A stretch of DNA of 15,272 nucleotides from JBIIUJ01 sp044340025 (lineage in GTDB: Bacteria; Pseudomonadota; Alphaproteobacteria; Caulobacterales; Aquidulcibacteraceae), in NCBI GenBank assembly GCA_044340025.1, contig JBIIUJ010000055.1, forward strand, positions 1 to 15,272, in the 5' to 3' direction. Both the position numbers and the translations under genes were made by a program. The notes under the pieces were generated by a model. That model did no database searches. It was not told where the DNA came from and was given only the letters and a program-made list of their open reading frames with translations. This document shows, in pieces, positions 12,847 through 15,272 of this stretch (its first letter is position 1; every line of letters begins with the position of its first letter).

Positions 12847-14202
12847 ATGACTCGGACCTATTTCGGAACAGACGGGATTCGCGGCGAAGCCAACAAATGG
12901 CCGATGACGCCCGAAATCGCCCTTCGGGTGGGTCTTGCTGCCGGCAAATACTTCATGCGCGATACCGAACGGCGCCATTCGGTGGTGATCGGCAAGGATA
13001 CGCGCCTTTCGGGCTACATGATCGAGCCGGCGCTGGTGGCGGGCTTCACCGCGCTGGGCATGGATGTGGTGCTGTTCGGGCCGCTGCCGACGCCGGGCGT
13101 GGCGATGATGACGCGCTCGCTGCGCGCCGATCTCGGCGTGATGATCTCGGCCTCTCACAACAGCTTCAAGGACAATGGCATCAAGCTGTTCGGCCCGGAT
13201 GGCTACAAGCTCTCCGACGCGATCGAGCACGAGATCGAGGCGCTGATGGAAGGCCCGCTGGATGCAGGCCTTGCCTCGCCCGGCCGGCTCGGCCGCGCCC
13301 AGCGGATCGACGACGCCCAGGCCCGCTATGTGGAGATCGCCAAGGCCACCTTCCCGCGCCAGCTGCGCCTGTCGGGTCTGCGCATCGTGGTCGATTGCGC
13401 CAATGGCGCAGCCTACAAGGTGGCGCCCAAGATTCTCTATGAGCTTGGCGCAGAAATCATATCCATCGGGGTGGAGCCCAACGGCTTCAACATCAATGAG
13501 GAAGTAGGCTCCACCAACACGCTGGAGCTCAAGAATGCGGTGCTGAAATATCGCGCTGATCTGGGCATCGCCCTCGATGGCGACGCCGACCGCGTGGTCC
13601 TGCTCGATGAAAAAGGCCGCACGATCGACGGCGACCAGCTGATGGCCCTGATCGGCAAGAGCTGGAAAGACGCCGGAGCGCTCGCCCAGCCGGGCCTTGT
13701 CGCCACCGTGATGTCCAATCTGGGGCTGGAGCGCTTCCTCCAGGGCCAGGGGCTGACGCTGGAGCGCACCAAGGTCGGTGATCGCTATATCGTGGAGCGG
13801 ATGCGCGCCAAGGGCTACAATGTCGGCGGCGAACAGTCGGGCCACATCGTGCTGTCGGACTTTTCCACCACCGGGGACGGGATGATCGCCGCGCTCCAGG
13901 TGCTGGCCGCGCTCATCCAGTCGGGCAAGCCGGCCTCCGAGGTGATGCGCCAGTTCGAGCCGGTGCCCCAGCTTCTGAAGAATGTGCGCTATTCCGGCGG
14001 CGCGCCGCTGGAGGATTCCCGCGTGAAGCAGGCCATTGCGGACGCCGAAAAACGCCTCGGCAATCAGGGCCGTCTGGTCATTCGTCCCTCCGGCACCGAA
14101 CCGCTGGTGCGGATCATGGCCGAAGGCGACGACGAGGCGCTTGTCCACGATGTCGTGGGCACGCTGGCCGATGTGGTCAAGACCGTCGCGGCGGCGGCGT
14201 AA
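12847..14202 (+). CDS. glmM: Phosphoglucosamine mutase
   Basis: The 451-residue enzyme interconverts glucosamine-6-phosphate and glucosamine-1-phosphate, feeding UDP-N-acetylglucosamine for peptidoglycan and lipopolysaccharide. The N-terminus YFGTDGIRGEAN is diagnostic of GlmM rather than phosphomannomutase. The phospho-serine loop is MISASHNSFKDNGIK with S103; the magnesium loop is LDGDADR with D244, D246 and D248; the C-terminal phosphate-binding loop is RPSGTEPLVR (413-422). GGAGG at 12836-12840, six bases upstream, fixes the start. In several alphaproteobacteria glmM follows folP or ftsH; here it follows cpdR on the same strand with no clear terminator between, so partial co-transcription is possible. 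Length matches the family (about 445-450). Confidence 0.97.
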   Translation: MTRTYFGTDGIRGEANKWPMTPEIALRVGLAAGKYFMRDTERRHSVVIGKDTRLSGYMIEPALVAGFTALGMDVVLFGPLPTPGVAMMTRSLRADLGVMISASHNSFKDNGIKLFGPDGYKLSDAIEHEIEALMEGPLDAGLASPGRLGRAQRIDDAQARYVEIAKATFPRQLRLSGLRIVVDCANGAAYKVAPKILYELGAEIISIGVEPNGFNINEEVGSTNTLELKNAVLKYRADLGIALDGDADRVVLLDEKGRTIDGDQLMALIGKSWKDAGALAQPGLVATVMSNLGLERFLQGQGLTLERTKVGDRYIVERMRAKGYNVGGEQSGHIVLSDFSTTGDGMIAALQVLAALIQSGKPASEVMRQFEPVPQLLKNVRYSGGAPLEDSRVKQAIADAEKRLGNQGRLVIRPSGTEPLVRIMAEGDDEALVHDVVGTLADVVKTVAAAA

Positions 14203-14243
14203 GGCAGGCCTGAGCCGGACCACACGCCGCCCGACCCCTGCGC

Positions 14244-15272
14244 TTAGCCCTGTCCGCCGGCGTTGCGGGCGCGGAAGCGGCGCTTCTGGCCCGGCTGCGG
14301 GGTGGGGCGTTCGCCCTCGGCAGGCCGGCGGCCATGGGGATGACCGTGCGTCTTGGGCCGATCGCTCTCGCGCCGGGGCGCGCGATCAGCGTCGAGGAAG
14401 GCGGGGCGATCCTCCGGGTTCCAGCGATCACGGCCGGGCGCCGCGTTCGGCTTGGCGCTGGCGGCGGAGCGTTCGGCGCGGGGCTGATCGGCGCGGGGCT
14501 GCTGGCCTCGCGGCTGTTGGCTGCGGGGCTGATGCGCGGCGGCGGCGGGCCGACGCTGCTGCCCGCGGGAGCCACGGTTCTGCGTGCGGGGCGCCTCGTC
14601 TTCGTCGTCGCGCGCGCTCTTGGGCGTGACAGAGGCGATGGTGGCCTCCAGCGCGCCCAGATGCGGATCGCGGCGGCGATCCTGCGCGGGAATCTTCTGG
14701 CGCGTCACGCGTTCGATGTCGCGCAGCAGGGTGCGCTCGTCATCGGCGCAGAAGCTGACGGCGATGCCGGCCGCCCCGGCGCGCGCAGTCCGCCCGATCC
14801 GGTGGACATAGGCTTCAGGCACATTGGGCAGATCCACATTCACCACATGGCTGACGGAATCCACGTCGATGCCGCGCGCGGCGATATCGGTAGCAACCAG
14901 CGCACGCACCTGACCGGCCTTGAAGGCGGCAAGCGCGCGTTCGCGCTGGGCCTGGCTCTTGTTGCCATGGATGGCGGCGGCCGTGATCCCGCCGGCTTCA
15001 AGGAAGTCGGCGATCTTGTTGGCGCCATGCTTGGTGCGCGCAAACACCAGCGCCCGTTTCCAGCTGTCGTCGGCGAACAGTTCGGCCAGCAGAGCGCGCT
15101 TGCGATTCTGCTCCACAAACAGCACCGACTGGCGGATCCGCTCCACCGTGGTGGCCTGCGGCGTGACTTCCACGCGCATCGGATCGGTGAGCAGCTCGCC
15201 GGCCAGCGCGGCGATATCGGCCGGCATCGTGGCGGAGAAGAACAGGCTCTGGCGCGCCTTGGGCAGGCGGGC
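14244..15272 (-). CDS. DEAD-box RNA helicase, RhlE-like, C-terminal part (5' end outside window)
   Basis: The frame enters from the window edge and ends with TAA at 14246-14244; 342 residues are visible. It begins just before motif III (LFFSATM), so the ATP-binding motifs Q, I and II (DEAD) lie beyond the window. Motif IV region ALVFARTKHGAN, motif V VATDIAARGIDV and motif VI HRIGRTARAG are intact, so the helicase core looks functional. After about residue 210 the protein becomes a basic, disordered tail rich in Arg, Gln, Pro and Ala, including four QPR pentapeptides, likely an RNA-binding extension as in RhlE proteins. An internal ATG at 15227 gives a shorter frame, but it lies inside motif III and is not a start. 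The gene converges on glmM with 41 bases between stops. Confidence 0.93.
   Translation of the reverse strand, partial: ARLPKARQSLFFSATMPADIAALAGELLTDPMRVEVTPQATTVERIRQSVLFVEQNRKRALLAELFADDSWKRALVFARTKHGANKIADFLEAGGITAAAIHGNKSQAQRERALAAFKAGQVRALVATDIAARGIDVDSVSHVVNVDLPNVPEAYVHRIGRTARAGAAGIAVSFCADDERTLLRDIERVTRQKIPAQDRRRDPHLGALEATIASVTPKSARDDEDEAPRTQNRGSRGQQRRPAAAAHQPRSQQPRGQQPRADQPRAERSAASAKPNAAPGRDRWNPEDRPAFLDADRAPRRESDRPKTHGHPHGRRPAEGERPTPQPGQKRRFRARNAGGQG
14472..14531 (-). repeat. Four 15-base tandem repeats encoding QPRxx in the helicase tail
   Basis: Blocks at 14472-14486, 14487-14501, 14502-14516 and 14517-14531 each encode Gln-Pro-Arg plus two variable residues (SQ, GQ, AD, AE in protein order). 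The DNA copies are similar but not identical. Such repeats can change copy number by slippage without shifting the frame. Confidence 0.75.

Noticed and set aside
12550..14223. A 557-codon minus-strand frame opposite cpdR and glmM
   Set aside because: Antisense shadow of two well-defined genes; composition typical of reverse-strand GC-rich frames.

Overview
The window is a GC-rich chromosomal segment of an alphaproteobacterium. Gene content points to the stalked or dimorphic Caulobacterales/Hyphomonadaceae-like groups: a CpdR-type cell-cycle regulator with a CtrA-like box in front of it, a PetP/PetR-type regulatory operon next to a branched-chain aminotransferase gene, an alphaproteobacterial dnaE, and an alpha-r8/suhB-type small RNA. 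The taxonomic reading is an inference from gene families. There are no insertion sequences, phage genes, CRISPR arrays or tRNA/rRNA genes.

Layout. 1-250 is a G-rich low-complexity repeat tract on the window edge with no convincing gene. 300-3931 holds a candidate promoter, a possible 28-residue hydrophobic microprotein and dnaE (+). An isomerase-type crotonase (4024-4911, +) then meets, tail to tail with a 7-base gap, a three-gene operon on the minus strand: marR-family petP, response regulator petR and an EnvZ-like kinase (7407 down to 4919). Divergent from petP are the branched-chain aminotransferase gene ilvE and a GNAT acetyltransferase gene (7507-9021, +). A cluster of palindromic intergenic repeats (9044-9169) separates these from typA/bipA (minus, 9175-11010). 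The 400-base gap upstream of typA contains an inverted-repeat leader and, on the plus strand, a compact sRNA with its own promoter, operator-like palindrome and strong intrinsic terminator. An N-formylglutamate amidohydrolase gene (minus) is divergent from cpdR (+), followed by glmM (+). The last gene is the 3' part of a DEAD-box RNA helicase (minus) that runs off the window.

How it fits together. Most genes are core housekeeping: replication, translation and stress GTPase, cell-wall precursor synthesis, RNA remodelling, and branched-chain amino acid and acyl-CoA metabolism. The interesting layer is regulatory: the sRNA carrying the TTTCCTCCCT segment of the alpha-r8 family, a palindrome inside that sRNA's promoter spacer, a hairpin that buries the ilvE ribosome-binding site, overlapping divergent promoters at petP/ilvE, a CtrA-like box in front of cpdR (whose product helps destroy CtrA in Caulobacter), and a probably leaderless amidohydrolase transcript. 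I see no wholly new multi-gene system; the best candidates for undescribed biology are these intergenic elements and the dnaE-leader microprotein.
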